Positions 36,579-46,031 of a stretch of DNA of 64,000 nt are shown one piece after another. Every line of letters begins with the position of its first letter. Position 1 is the first letter of the stretch. The stretch spans positions 41,803 through 105,802 of the forward strand of contig CANLTE010000008.1 of the NCBI GenBank assembly GCA_947493885.1, in the 5' to 3' direction. The stretch comes from an uncultured Maribacter sp. Lineage in GTDB: Bacteria; Bacteroidota; Bacteroidia; Flavobacteriales; Flavobacteriaceae. The translations under genes were made by a program, and so were the position numbers. A model generated the notes under the pieces. That model was not told the origin of the DNA. It saw only the letters and a program-made list of their open reading frames with translations, and searched no databases.

Positions 36579-36998
36579 TCATTGTTCCACGTGGAACATT
36601 TTTATCTTTTCATCTTCCTTGCGTCGCATAATTGCAGCATCATCATCTAACTTGTCCTTATAGCCCATAAGGTGCAACGCACCATGAGCTAAAACCCTTA
36701 AAAGTTCATTGTAAAAAGAAACCCCAAACACTTTTGAATTTTCCCTAACACGATCCACTGAAATAAATACATCACCACCAATGACCTCTCCCTCAGAATA
36801 ATCAAAAGTGATTATATCTGTATAAGTATCATGATTCAAATACTTTTGGTTAATCTCTAACAAATATACATCATCACAAAAAATATAAACTAGTTCGCCA
36901 ACATCAAACCCTTCCGAACCAACTACTCTTTTAATCCAATCTATAATCTCTTCCCTATTCTCAATTTCAAAATCTATCTCATTATAAAAATCAATCAT
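36579..36998 (-). CDS. ybeY: Endoribonuclease YbeY
   Basis: I choose the ATG at 36998, which overlaps the DUF4175 stop by a few bases. The longer start would be TTG. The protein has 139 residues. [13 protein letters not shown] near 108-120 is the zinc site HGxLHLxGY-D. In this lineage the third His is often Asp. [11 protein letters not shown] near 75-85 is the preceding family block. YbeY is needed for 16S rRNA 3'-end maturation and ribosome quality control. The last residues, MFHVEQ, are encoded by a parS-like palindrome. Confidence 0.92.
   Translation of the reverse strand: MIDFYNEIDFEIENREEIIDWIKRVVGSEGFDVGELVYIFCDDVYLLEINQKYLNHDTYTDIITFDYSEGEVIGGDVFISVDRVRENSKVFGVSFYNELLRVLAHGALHLMGYKDKLDDDAAIMRRKEDEKIKMFHVEQ
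36583..36598. promoter_or_regulatory. parS: parS-like centromere site, copy 2, inside the 3' end of ybeY
   Basis: TGTTCCACGTGGAACA is a perfect 16-bp palindrome, identical to the core at 34216-34231. It lies just before the ybeY stop and 8 bp upstream of the mnmG start. Confidence 0.88.
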
Positions 36999-39900
36999 CA
37001 GATTCAAAATACGATTTAACCTTAGTTTTGTAATTCGGGCGCAAAGGTAAGCTTTGTCTTTTTAAAATTTCTACTTCATTAGTATTATTATCCAACACTG
37101 AAGGTCTAGTAATTAAGGAGTTATTGAACTGTTTTTTAGCTTGATTTGCCTCTCTTTCATTCTTTTTACCTTGTTTAAGTGCCGCGCCTTTTATCCTCAT
37201 TAATTCATACCGAATAATATTAACCTTACTTTGAGTCCTCTGAGTAATGCCATTTTCAATCAAATCACTTTCGAAATCTCGCATTTGCAGCATTATCTTT
37301 TTGGTCAGGCTTTTATCCGAATCGTTAATCATATCTTCAAGTTGCTTCTCCAATTCAGCTCTAATTTGCTGCTGTTGTTTATAGATTTCATATATCTCTT
37401 TCATGTTTGATTCGGCAGTTTCGCTGGAACCTTCGCCAGACCCCTGACCTCCGAGACCTGCCCCGTTACCACTTTTACCTTGATTACCATTTTTACCAGA
37501 TTTGCCCTTTCCTTTACCTTCCTCATTTCCATCACCATCACCACTCTTCTTCCCTCCCTCATCTCCATTTTTACCAGACTTTCCATCACTTCCATTTCCT
37601 TTACCCGAATTACCCTTGGAACCCGGTTTAGCACCATTCATCTTCTCTCCCAAACTTTGTTGCTCTTTTATAATATCCGGTAACTGAAACCCTTTACCCG
37701 CACCAGAGCCACTACCAGATTTCATACTTTGTTCCATATTATCAAGCAACTTAGCTAAAAAATCAGCCAAACTGTTAGACGCATTAAGTACATATTTTTG
37801 GTACGAAGCAGTTTGCATTGACCTATTTTCAGCCATATTATCTAATGCCTTGTCAACATTATAATATACCTCGTTAATCTGTTCATTAACAAACTCAGAT
37901 AATTCAGCTCGTCTAAGTGATAGTGCAAATAAACTATCATCTACGTGTTCAAACAGGTTACGTAAACCTTTTTGCTCCTTAATCCTTTCCGCAAAAGCTC
38001 CATCATTACTATCAACATCAATTGCTTCGTAGAGCCTTTCTTGTTTAAACGAAAAAATTACAAGATTATCCAATACCTGTCGTAACATTTCAGCGTCCTC
38101 AGCTATAGAATCCTTACCTCCACCAGCAGAAGACTGAGAAAGTGAGTCACTCATTTCCTTCATTTTTTCCGCAGCAGATTTTTGTCGTTTAGCAGCAGCA
38201 TTTTTATCCTCTGAATTCAATTTATCAATTGCGCTATTTTGATCTTCCGAAATTGAATTCTGTTTCTCCATACTATCTTCAATAGACATAGGTTTCCGAA
38301 GCTTATTATTTTCTTTTTCTAACTCCTTAATATCTTCTTTAAGACCATTAAATTCATCCCTCAAACTTTTCTGATTCTCTAAAGATTTTAATTTATCAAA
38401 CTCTTTAGAAGCAGGATTTTGTTTTTCAGAAAGCTCCTCTAAATCTTTTGCAACCTTTGCCATTTTTTCAGTAACATAATACCGTTTTGTCAACTCCAAC
38501 AATTGCTCAAGATTTCGTATATTGCTCTTTTGATTCTTAGCCAATTGTTCCAACTTTTTTGCCAACTGTTCTTTATTAATCTTATCCGCAACTTCATTAA
38601 GTTCTTCCAACAAACGTTTGTTCTTCTTGGCCTCCAATTCTTGTCTTTCCAGTCTTTCCTTTAACAAGTCATTTAAATCTCCCTTGTCTTTATCTTTAAT
38701 ACTTTTATGTAATTGCTTACTAAACTTTTCTGCAAGTTGCTCTTGGTGCTGCTGCCTCTGAATAAAATCTTTAATATTATTTTTATCATTAAAACTTAAA
38801 GCTTTTTTCTCCCTTTGACCCTTAGTAATCTCCTCAAGATTCTTTTGCTGTTCCTTACTCTCCTTCAAAGTATTCTTAAAATCGTCAATTGCATTCTTAT
38901 CTGATTCTAACTCTTTGTTTTTCAAATCTTTATCAGAAAACAAAAAAAGTCTAAACACTTCACTTTTAACAGATTTATAGTTATGAATAGCATCATTATC
39001 GAACACCTCGAAGTAATAGCTATACTGCTTCCCTTTTTCCAAATCCAGTCCAGAAGGAAATGTATAATAAAAAGTATCGAAATTCGACCTTGGATTTGCT
39101 AAGACAATTTCTTTAATATCTTCTCGATTACTTTCATTATAGTATACCAATTTAAGTTTCGTCAATCCGTAATCATCGCTAATCTCCCCAGTAAAATAAG
39201 CAGCATTTAATGAAATTGAATCATTGTTAATTTCTTTTACCTTAATAGACGGATAGGCATCCTTTACTACTTTAAAATTATAGTTTAACTTATCAAAATT
39301 CCTAACATCATCATTAGATGTCAGAATTTGATACTCTAAATCACTATAAAACCTTCTAACATAATTAAAACTGTCAGCGTTCTTTACAAAGCTAAAAACA
39401 GTATCCTTAACCTTAAGATTAACCCTTTGAGTATTCTTTCCTTTAACATTCCAAGTAACCTTAGTACCCTCTGGAAAAGTAGCATTACCAGTACCCTTTA
39501 TCACTTTTGCCAACATATTAAGGTAATCAGGAAACTCTAGAAACATTTCAAACTCTTGAATTAAAGGTGTTTTAATAACTGTTAAATTATAATCTCTGGA
39601 AATAACATTATTACTTTCAAAATAGAAATTAGTATCACTAGTTAGTGAATTAAATGTGTATTCATAAACTCCTTGTGTTTCCCCCAAAACTATTTTCTCC
39701 CCCTCAATAACAATATGAACATCTTGAGGTTTTAACTTACCTACCGTACCCACCTTAAGTACGAATGAACCATTATCGTAAACCGATAAACTATCATTTA
39801 ATACACTAAAATAAAATGGAGCTGGTGGTTCATAAGCCAAATTATAATTAACAACCCGGTTATAAGAACCAAAAAAGGACTTTACTCCTCCTGAAAAACC

Positions 39901-40398
39901 AAGTAGCAATAATACCATTAACGGGATACCTAAAAAAGGTAAATACTTAACATTATCCCTAAAACTAACGGCTTTGGTAAAAGGAATGCTATCAAGTTTG
40001 ATTGAACGTTGTTCAATACTTGCCAATAACAACTCAGAGCTAGTGCTATCATTTGCAAGATCCAATAAATTAATCAGCTTGTCCGATACATTAGGAAAAT
40101 GTTTCCCAATTATTTTTGAAGCATCCTTATTAGATATTCCAGCTTTTATCCGCGTTAAATACAAAATTGGAACCAATATGTATTTATAGAACAAAAATAC
40201 TTCTACAAATAATAAACCTAAAAGTAATAATAACCTGCCAGTGGAATTAAGCCATAAAAAATATTCAACACCAACAAACAAGAAAAAAGTCAGCATACCA
40301 AAAGCCGTAAAAAGCAATACACCTTTTACCAACATTTTAGTGTAATATTTTTTAATAAACCTATTAAGTTTGTTTAATATGTTGCTATAGCTATTCAA
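36991..40398 (-). CDS. DUF4175 family large membrane protein
   Basis: This 1135-residue protein has three N-terminal hydrophobic segments (about 22-47, 57-82, 152-172), then a beta-rich periplasmic-type part. A long Lys/Glu-rich coiled coil spans about 495-720, and a Gly/Lys/Ser low-complexity linker about 905-1000. This architecture is that of the DUF4175 proteins of Bacteroidota, function unknown. The start at 40398 is a TTG codon. The next Met is inside the first helix, so TTG is preferred. Its stop overlaps ybeY. The repetitive linker produces open frames on other strands that I do not treat as genes. Confidence 0.85.
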   Translation of the reverse strand: MNSYSNILNKLNRFIKKYYTKMLVKGVLLFTAFGMLTFFLFVGVEYFLWLNSTGRLLLLLGLLFVEVFLFYKYILVPILYLTRIKAGISNKDASKIIGKHFPNVSDKLINLLDLANDSTSSELLLASIEQRSIKLDSIPFTKAVSFRDNVKYLPFLGIPLMVLLLLGFSGGVKSFFGSYNRVVNYNLAYEPPAPFYFSVLNDSLSVYDNGSFVLKVGTVGKLKPQDVHIVIEGEKIVLGETQGVYEYTFNSLTSDTNFYFESNNVISRDYNLTVIKTPLIQEFEMFLEFPDYLNMLAKVIKGTGNATFPEGTKVTWNVKGKNTQRVNLKVKDTVFSFVKNADSFNYVRRFYSDLEYQILTSNDDVRNFDKLNYNFKVVKDAYPSIKVKEINNDSISLNAAYFTGEISDDYGLTKLKLVYYNESNREDIKEIVLANPRSNFDTFYYTFPSGLDLEKGKQYSYYFEVFDNDAIHNYKSVKSEVFRLFLFSDKDLKNKELESDKNAIDDFKNTLKESKEQQKNLEEITKGQREKKALSFNDKNNIKDFIQRQQHQEQLAEKFSKQLHKSIKDKDKGDLNDLLKERLERQELEAKKNKRLLEELNEVADKINKEQLAKKLEQLAKNQKSNIRNLEQLLELTKRYYVTEKMAKVAKDLEELSEKQNPASKEFDKLKSLENQKSLRDEFNGLKEDIKELEKENNKLRKPMSIEDSMEKQNSISEDQNSAIDKLNSEDKNAAAKRQKSAAEKMKEMSDSLSQSSAGGGKDSIAEDAEMLRQVLDNLVIFSFKQERLYEAIDVDSNDGAFAERIKEQKGLRNLFEHVDDSLFALSLRRAELSEFVNEQINEVYYNVDKALDNMAENRSMQTASYQKYVLNASNSLADFLAKLLDNMEQSMKSGSGSGAGKGFQLPDIIKEQQSLGEKMNGAKPGSKGNSGKGNGSDGKSGKNGDEGGKKSGDGDGNEEGKGKGKSGKNGNQGKSGNGAGLGGQGSGEGSSETAESNMKEIYEIYKQQQQIRAELEKQLEDMINDSDKSLTKKIMLQMRDFESDLIENGITQRTQSKVNIIRYELMRIKGAALKQGKKNEREANQAKKQFNNSLITRPSVLDNNTNEVEILKRQSLPLRPNYKTKVKSYFESDD

Positions 40399-40508
40399 AC
40401 AAAGTTTTTTACCAAGATACTTGAAATACCAAATTTAGTGCGAAAAAAAATGTTAAAACAACAGTTCAAAAATAAACCCGCTGACCTCTCATCAACAACC
40501 TGATTACT

Positions 40509-40516
40509 TATCTTTG
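40509..40516 (+). promoter_or_regulatory. -7 promoter element for gltX
   Basis: TATCTTTG is a perfect TAnnTTTG match, 18 nt before the gltX ATG at 40535. Confidence 0.55.
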
Positions 40517-40534
40517 CAGCTTAAATTTTCAGTT

Positions 40535-42040
40535 ATGTCACAAAACGTTCGTGTTAGGTTTGCTCCCAGTCCAACTGGTCCATTACATATTGGAGGTATT
40601 AGAACCGCGCTATTTAATTACCTTTTTGCTAAAAAAAACGGAGGTGACTTTATCTTAAGAATAGAAGATACTGATCAAAACAGGTATGTAGAAGGAGCAG
40701 AAAAATATATTATTGATGCTTTAAACTGGTGTAACATTCCTTTTGACGAAGGGCCAGGTAAAGAAGGAAAATACGGTCCTTATAGACAAAGTGAACGCAA
40801 ACATTTATACAAAAAATACGCTGAAGAACTTATTCAAAAAGAATTTGCATATTACGCTTTTGACACTGCTGAAAATCTTGATTTTCATAGAAAGGACCAT
40901 GAAGCAAAAAGGAAAACATTCATCTATAATTGGCACAACCGATTAAAGCTAGACAACTCACTATCGCTTACAGAGGAAGAAACTCATAAAAAACTAAATG
41001 ATGGTGTTCCATACGTTATTAGGTTTAAAACCCCCCAAAATCAAAAACTTCAACTCAATGATATTGTTCGTGGGAATATTGAAATAGATACCAATATTCT
41101 AGATGATAAAGTTTTATATAAAAGTGATGGAATGCCCACATATCATCTAGCAAATATTGTTGATGATTATCTAATGGAAATAACACATGTAATTAGAGGT
41201 GAAGAGTGGTTACCTTCATTAGCCCTTCATAAACAGTTATACGATGCCTTTGGTTGGCAAGCACCAAAATTTGCTCATTTACCACTAATTATGAAACCCG
41301 TTGGTAAAGGAAAACTAAGCAAACGTGATGGAGAAAAATTAGGCTTTCCAGTTTTTCCCTTGTCATGGAATGAATCTGTTGGTTATAAAGAAACCGGTTA
41401 TTTTCCAGAAGCCGTTGTTAACTTTTTAGCTTTTCTTGGTTGGAATCCTGGGACAGAACAAGAAATTTTTTCTCTTGAAGAGCTAATAAATCAATTTAGT
41501 TTAGAGCGCGTTAACAAATCTGGTGCTCGATTTGACCCAGATAAAACCAAATGGTACAACCAACATTATTTGCAGCAGGCTGATGTAAACATACTTGCAG
41601 ACTCGTTTCTACATAATATCAGCAACAGGGAGATACCTTCTCATTTTTTAAATAAATCCTATGTTGCTCAAGTAGTAACTTTAATTAAGGAAAGGGCGGT
41701 CTTTATTGAAGATTTATGGAATCTAGGTGATTATTTTTTCATTACACCTGAAAACTATAACGAAAAAGCAACTAAAAAGCAATGGAAAGAAGGTACTGCC
41801 GACATTATGAAACAAGTGACTGCAATAATTGAAGCTATTTCGGATTTTACCTCAGAAAACGTTGAGGCAATTGTTAAAAATTGGATTGGAGAAAAAGAAC
41901 TTTCTTTTGGAAAGGTTATGCCTCCTCTTCGACTCGTTATTGTTGGTGATATGAAGGGACCACATCTTTTTGATATTATTGCTCTTATTGGAAAAGAAGA
42001 AAGCATTAAAAGAATTAAAAAGGCAATTACAACTTTGTAA
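40535..42040 (+). CDS. gltX: Glutamyl-tRNA synthetase
   Basis: I choose the ATG at 40535 (MSQNVRVRFAPSPTG), giving 501 residues. An upstream TTG lies inside the promoter element. HIGG at 18-21 is the class I HIGH motif and KLSKRDGEK near 255 is KMSKS. Between them IRGEEWLPSLALH is the GluRS signature. It charges tRNA-Glu. The stop codon abuts, with no gap, the stop of the convergent 42041-42376 gene. Confidence 0.97.
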   Translation: MSQNVRVRFAPSPTGPLHIGGIRTALFNYLFAKKNGGDFILRIEDTDQNRYVEGAEKYIIDALNWCNIPFDEGPGKEGKYGPYRQSERKHLYKKYAEELIQKEFAYYAFDTAENLDFHRKDHEAKRKTFIYNWHNRLKLDNSLSLTEEETHKKLNDGVPYVIRFKTPQNQKLQLNDIVRGNIEIDTNILDDKVLYKSDGMPTYHLANIVDDYLMEITHVIRGEEWLPSLALHKQLYDAFGWQAPKFAHLPLIMKPVGKGKLSKRDGEKLGFPVFPLSWNESVGYKETGYFPEAVVNFLAFLGWNPGTEQEIFSLEELINQFSLERVNKSGARFDPDKTKWYNQHYLQQADVNILADSFLHNISNREIPSHFLNKSYVAQVVTLIKERAVFIEDLWNLGDYFFITPENYNEKATKKQWKEGTADIMKQVTAIIEAISDFTSENVEAIVKNWIGEKELSFGKVMPPLRLVIVGDMKGPHLFDIIALIGKEESIKRIKKAITTL

Positions 42041-42376
42041 TCATATTTCCTCTAAAATGGAATTTCCTTCTGAATAATCCCCAGAAGTCCACTTCCAAGA
42101 TTCGTATAACCTAATTTTTCCATTCTTCATAATTTCTGGTTTGGACAAACAAATCCCGGTTAACAACTCCCCCTTTTGGTTGATTTGTTGATACCGCATA
42201 TTGATGCTTCCATCCAAATTTACTACACCAAGTAATTGTCCTTTTTGAATTGTACTTCCCTCATATAAACAGGATATAATATTTTTTTGTTGAACGTATT
42301 CAAAAACAGTGTCTGAAGATAATTCCCCATTCTCAGAGTTTTGCTTTACCCTAAACCTTTTACGATTGTAATTCAT
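42041..42376 (-). CDS. Small conserved protein of unknown function
   Basis: I choose the ATG at 42376 (MNYNRKRFRVKQNSENGE), giving 111 residues. The product is beta-rich, with motifs GxxIxKGQLLGVV, DGSINMRYQQIN and RLYESWKWTSGD. I recall close relatives being labelled N-acetylglutamate synthase in databases, but it has no GNAT motif and I would not use that name. It is probably a cytosolic protein. No signal peptide or membrane helix is visible. Confidence 0.7.
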   Translation of the reverse strand: MNYNRKRFRVKQNSENGELSSDTVFEYVQQKNIISCLYEGSTIQKGQLLGVVNLDGSINMRYQQINQKGELLTGICLSKPEIMKNGKIRLYESWKWTSGDYSEGNSILEEI

Positions 42377-42493
42377 TCTTTTAAAATTATTTATTAGTAC
42401 AAAAACTGGTGGTTTTTGTAACAAACATTACAAATACCATACACATATAAAAAAGACTTTGTACTTTCATCTTACAATTTAAACTTAAATCAA

Positions 42494-43441
42494 ATGGGAA
42501 ATTTTTTACTTATACCAGTTATTTTTATAGGACTCATAATTCTATTTTCATCATTCTTTATTGTAAAACAACAGACTGCGGTTATAATAGAACGCTTCGG
42601 TAAATTTCATAGCATTCGCCAATCTGGTCTTCACATGAAAATTCCACTAATAGATCGCATTGCATCTCGTGTGGGTTTAAAAATTCAACAATTAGATGTC
42701 ATCGTAGAAACCAAAACCTTAGATGATGTTTTTGTAAAACTAAAAGTATCTGTACAATATGTTGTTATTAAAGATAAAGTTTATGATGCTTTTTATAAGC
42801 TAGAATATCCACATGATCAAATAACGTCATATGTTTTTGATGTTGTACGTGCAGAGGTTCCAAAAATGAAGCTAGATGATGTATTTGTTAAAAAAGATGA
42901 TATTGCAATTGCTGTAAAATCAGAACTTCAAGAAGCAATGATTAATTACGGCTTTGACATTATTAAAACTCTTGTAACTGATATAGATCCTGATTCTCAG
43001 GTAAAAGAGGCAATGAATCGTATTAATGCTTCTGAACGTGAAAAAATTGCAGCTCAGTTTGAAGGGGATGCTGCTCGTATTTTAATCGTTGAAAAAGCTA
43101 AAGCGGAAGCAGAAAGTAAGCGTCTACAAGGTCAGGGTATAGCTGATCAACGTAGAGAAATTGCGCGAGGATTAGAAGAGTCTGTTGAAGTACTTAACAA
43201 GGTTGGAATAAATTCACAAGAAGCTTCTGCTCTAATTGTAGTTACACAACATTACGATACACTACAATCCATTGGAGAAGAAACCAACTCTAATTTAATT
43301 CTTTTACCAAATTCGCCTCAAGCAGGTAGTGATATGCTAAATAATATGATTGCATCTTTTACAGCTTCTAACCAAATTGGTGAAGCAATGAAAGAGCAAA
43401 ATGCTAAAAAGGGAATTGTGGATAAGAAAAACAAATCTTAA
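42494..43441 (+). CDS. SPFH domain protein (stomatin/prohibitin-like)
   Basis: This 315-residue protein has an N-terminal membrane hairpin or helix (about 3-25), then QQTAVIIERFGKFHSI and the SPFH band-7 fold (about 27-190). An alanine/glutamate-rich coiled coil of KAEAESKRLQGQG type (about 185-230) and a soluble tail follow. It should form large oligomers in the inner membrane that organise proteases or membrane domains. No NfeD partner is adjacent. A strong terminator follows at 43472-43509. Confidence 0.92.
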   Translation: MGNFLLIPVIFIGLIILFSSFFIVKQQTAVIIERFGKFHSIRQSGLHMKIPLIDRIASRVGLKIQQLDVIVETKTLDDVFVKLKVSVQYVVIKDKVYDAFYKLEYPHDQITSYVFDVVRAEVPKMKLDDVFVKKDDIAIAVKSELQEAMINYGFDIIKTLVTDIDPDSQVKEAMNRINASEREKIAAQFEGDAARILIVEKAKAEAESKRLQGQGIADQRREIARGLEESVEVLNKVGINSQEASALIVVTQHYDTLQSIGEETNSNLILLPNSPQAGSDMLNNMIASFTASNQIGEAMKEQNAKKGIVDKKNKS

Positions 43442-43471
43442 AACAATACTTAATTAAAAAATGCTTGCAAG

Positions 43472-43509
43472 AAGTCCATTTAAATTGGGATTTAAATGGA
43501 CTTTTTTTT
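43472..43509 (+). terminator. Rho-independent terminator of the SPFH gene
   Basis: A 14-bp perfect stem (AAGTCCATTTAAAT and its complement), TGGG loop, then eight T. Confidence 0.92.
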
Positions 43510-43544
43510 GCCTTCTAAAGCAAGTAATATATAATCTGAGTTCC

Positions 43545-43835
43545 TTATCTTCTATGTGGTTCTATTTTTTCCAATTTTTTCAGTATAGGTTCAAATTCAT
43601 GTCTCACAACGGGTTTATGAATGATTTTTTTACTCGGTTTATCATTTACTAATCTATCCTTTGGTCGTATTGGTCTACGTTCAAAACCTCCTCCACAATT
43701 AGGACAAACATTGTGAAGAATAGTATCTACACAATCGGCACAAAAAGTACATTCATATGTACAAATCATGGCTTCTTTACTATCTGGATTCAACAGTTTA
43801 TTGCAATTTTCACAGGTGGGTCTTATTTCTAACAT
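43545..43835 (-). CDS. DUF1272 zinc-ribbon protein
   Basis: This 96-residue protein has the start MLEIRPTCENCNKLL, then ICTYECTFCADCVD and NVCPNCGGGFERRPIRP. These eight cysteines in CxxC-type pairs fit the DUF1272 family, and the first 60 residues are the usual length of that domain. The basic tail (about 35 residues) is an extension. It probably binds zinc. Function unknown. It begins 3 bp after the GNAT gene. Confidence 0.88.
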   Translation of the reverse strand: MLEIRPTCENCNKLLNPDSKEAMICTYECTFCADCVDTILHNVCPNCGGGFERRPIRPKDRLVNDKPSKKIIHKPVVRHEFEPILKKLEKIEPHRR

Positions 43836-43838
43836 AAT

Positions 43839-44372
43839 TTATTGTTTAAATTTTTTGTGCATTACATAAAAATCAAAGTCTTCTTTTCCTATGGAATATC
43901 CATGCATACCCACTCTTCGATAGCCGTTGTTTAAATAAAAATCAATAGCTCTTTGATTACTTTCTAAAACCGACAACCAAATAGAATTGGACCCTTTATC
44001 TATTGCTGTTTTTAAAAGATGATATTGCAATTGTTTTCCTATTCCGAGGGATAGAAAATCCTTCAAAACATATATTTTTTGAAGCTGACATATATTTTTG
44101 TCTTCCAAAAATTCGTTTTCCGAATGCAATTTTAGCTTACCATATCCAACGGGAAGTTCATCTAGAAAAGCAATAAAAAAAACATTGTTATTTTTTTGTA
44201 TTCCTTCTTTAATTTTTTGAACTGAAAAAGTTCGTTCCAAATAATTTAATAAATCATTCTTTTCTGAAAACAGGCCTCCAAAAGCTTCAGTAAACGTAAT
44301 TCTTCCTAAAAGAGCTATGGATACGGCATCCTCAATTGTTGCCTGTTTTATTAATAGTTTGTTCTTTTCCAT
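43839..44372 (-). CDS. GNAT family N-acetyltransferase
   Basis: I choose the ATG at 44372 (MEKNKLLIKQATIEDAVSI), giving 177 residues. The opening strand/helix and QLQKIYVLKDFLSLGIGKQLQYHLL (in two parts) are the V/GxGxG-type acetyl-CoA loop, here LGIGKQL. SVLESNQRAIDFYLNNGYRRVG is the C-terminal GNAT block. It should transfer acetyl from acetyl-CoA to an amine (spermidine or protein type). The substrate is not predictable. Confidence 0.88.
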   Translation of the reverse strand: MEKNKLLIKQATIEDAVSIALLGRITFTEAFGGLFSEKNDLLNYLERTFSVQKIKEGIQKNNNVFFIAFLDELPVGYGKLKLHSENEFLEDKNICQLQKIYVLKDFLSLGIGKQLQYHLLKTAIDKGSNSIWLSVLESNQRAIDFYLNNGYRRVGMHGYSIGKEDFDFYVMHKKFKQ

Positions 44373-44490
44373 TGTATTATATGCCCTATATCGTATAAAA
44401 TTAATACAATATTGGACTATGGTAGTAATCCAGTAAACAAACAACAAGTAGTCCAGATGATTCTGTGAAAAACCATATTACACCTCCATA

Positions 44491-44524
44491 AAAAAAGCGC
44501 TAATTAAAATTAGCGCCTTTTTTA
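44491..44524 (-). terminator. Terminator of the D15-like outer-membrane protein gene
   Basis: GCGCTAATT at 44497-44505 pairs with AATTAGCGC at 44508-44516. On the minus strand it is followed by seven T. Confidence 0.85.
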
Positions 44525-44540
44525 ATTCTCAATATATCCT

Positions 44541-45818
44541 TTAAAAATATTGACCAATACCAAAAACAATTCCATTGGTTGCATTGGAACCAACCCCGAA
44601 ACCATAATCCAATCGGAACACGGCATTAAAAATTCTTTTATGAATTAAGCGAAACCCTATTCCAGGATAAAATTTTGTCGCCGAACCGTCAAATAATTGA
44701 GAAAAATTCTCTCCTGGAGTTCTCCAAGAACCCGCATCTATGAAAGCATTTCCTTGAACTACAAACCAACCTTTTTCATAAAAAGTATGTCTATATTCTG
44801 TATTAAGAACAATTGCAGCAGTTCCGCGATCAACGGTATTTCCAACACCTCTAACATTTAATTGATTATCTAATGTAAAAGGTGCAAAAGGTGAATCCTC
44901 ATTTCCAAAAGCGGCTGCCAAACGCAACCTACTAGCCCAATTACCTTTTTCCCTAACTTTTTTATAGTAAATAAAATCATTTCTAAACGAGAAAAAGGAA
45001 TTTAAAAACTCATTTCCTGATTCGTCTCCATTCAAAAACTGAATATATTGCCCAGTGAATTCACTACTAGTTCCGTCTAGATATTGATAATTAATATCTA
45101 AGTCTACATACCTATATCCGGCTTTATAAATAAGTTTGTCCGCATTAAGCGATAATGGCTTATCTGGAATTGGATTTTCCGCTTCAAAATTATACGCTTC
45201 CTTAACATAAATAGCACCTAGCTCCGCTTCATTATTAAAATCAAAAGAAAACAATAACTTCCCTTCAAACATTTCGGAGTTAAATCGATAATCTTTATTT
45301 CCTTCCTGAAAAAAAACAGGTTCTTGAGTGGTTACGTTTTGATAATTAAATCCAATTCCAACTTTATCACTAAATAAAAAAGGGTGTTCCCAAAAAGCTC
45401 CATAAGAATTGAAAACATTCTTTTCATAAAATCCACCAATTATCTGATTGTTGCCTAAAAAGTTAAATTCAAAAACCGAAACTCTATAAGCAAAACTTCC
45501 ATCATTTGCTGTAGCTATTCGAAGACCTGGAATAATTGTAAAATTTTCTTCTATAAGATAGTTTACAATAATACCTTCTGGTTTTTTTTCTAAAGAAAAA
45601 TCCGCATTAGCAATTCCCGGTAATCTTTTTAGTCGTTCAACATCCTTTACAACCAAAACGGAATCAAACGGAACATTTGTTTTAACCTTTATTAAACGAC
45701 GAAGAAAAGTTTCTTTTGTTTTCTTTAAACCAGAAAATTGTATTTCAGAAATTTTCTGATTCTGAGAATAAAGTAAAACACCAATAGAAAAAAAACATAA
45801 AAAAAATATCTTTTTCAT
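44541..45818 (-). CDS. D15/Omp85-like outer-membrane barrel with one POTRA-like domain
   Basis: This 425-residue protein has a signal peptide (about 1-18, ending LYSQ). A short N-terminal POTRA-like unit follows at about 22-95 (ISEIQFSGLKKTKETFLRRLI, in two parts, then FDSVLVVKDVERLKRL). A beta-rich C-terminal barrel with many alternating aromatic residues ends GIVFGIGQYF with a terminal Phe. BamA has five POTRAs and TamA three, so this looks like a minimal member of the bacterial surface antigen family. It may insert or secrete a small client set. RGVGNTVDRGTAA near 325 is the VRGY/F-like loop region. Confidence 0.8.
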   Translation of the reverse strand: MKKIFFLCFFSIGVLLYSQNQKISEIQFSGLKKTKETFLRRLIKVKTNVPFDSVLVVKDVERLKRLPGIANADFSLEKKPEGIIVNYLIEENFTIIPGLRIATANDGSFAYRVSVFEFNFLGNNQIIGGFYEKNVFNSYGAFWEHPFLFSDKVGIGFNYQNVTTQEPVFFQEGNKDYRFNSEMFEGKLLFSFDFNNEAELGAIYVKEAYNFEAENPIPDKPLSLNADKLIYKAGYRYVDLDINYQYLDGTSSEFTGQYIQFLNGDESGNEFLNSFFSFRNDFIYYKKVREKGNWASRLRLAAAFGNEDSPFAPFTLDNQLNVRGVGNTVDRGTAAIVLNTEYRHTFYEKGWFVVQGNAFIDAGSWRTPGENFSQLFDGSATKFYPGIGFRLIHKRIFNAVFRLDYGFGVGSNATNGIVFGIGQYF

Positions 45819-46031
45819 TCTTTAAGTAATTTTCCTTTATAAGACGAGTATATTCATGGTTCCATACACGAAAATCCTAAATTTCGATTTTAGTTGGATT
45901 ATTCAACGACCTTTTCGCAAAACATCTCAATATATTTCTAACAAAAAAAACGGCCTTAAAACAGCTTTAAAACAACCTGTTAAAATAGAAAATACCGATT
46001 GATATAAATTAAACGATAAATAATATTTATA

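Noticed and set aside
37401..37687. Four overlapping open frames on both strands in the DUF4175 gene
   Set aside because: They come from the Gly/Lys/Ser low-complexity linker, whose purine-rich codons leave other frames free of stops. The real frame is the DUF4175 one.
42041..42376. Naming the small protein N-acetylglutamate synthase
   Set aside because: That label circulates for similar proteins, but I see no acetyl-CoA loop or other GNAT motif, so the name is not supported.
45819..46031. Possible terminator or small gene downstream of glnS
   Set aside because: There is a T/A-rich stretch but no clean stem and no sensible open frame.
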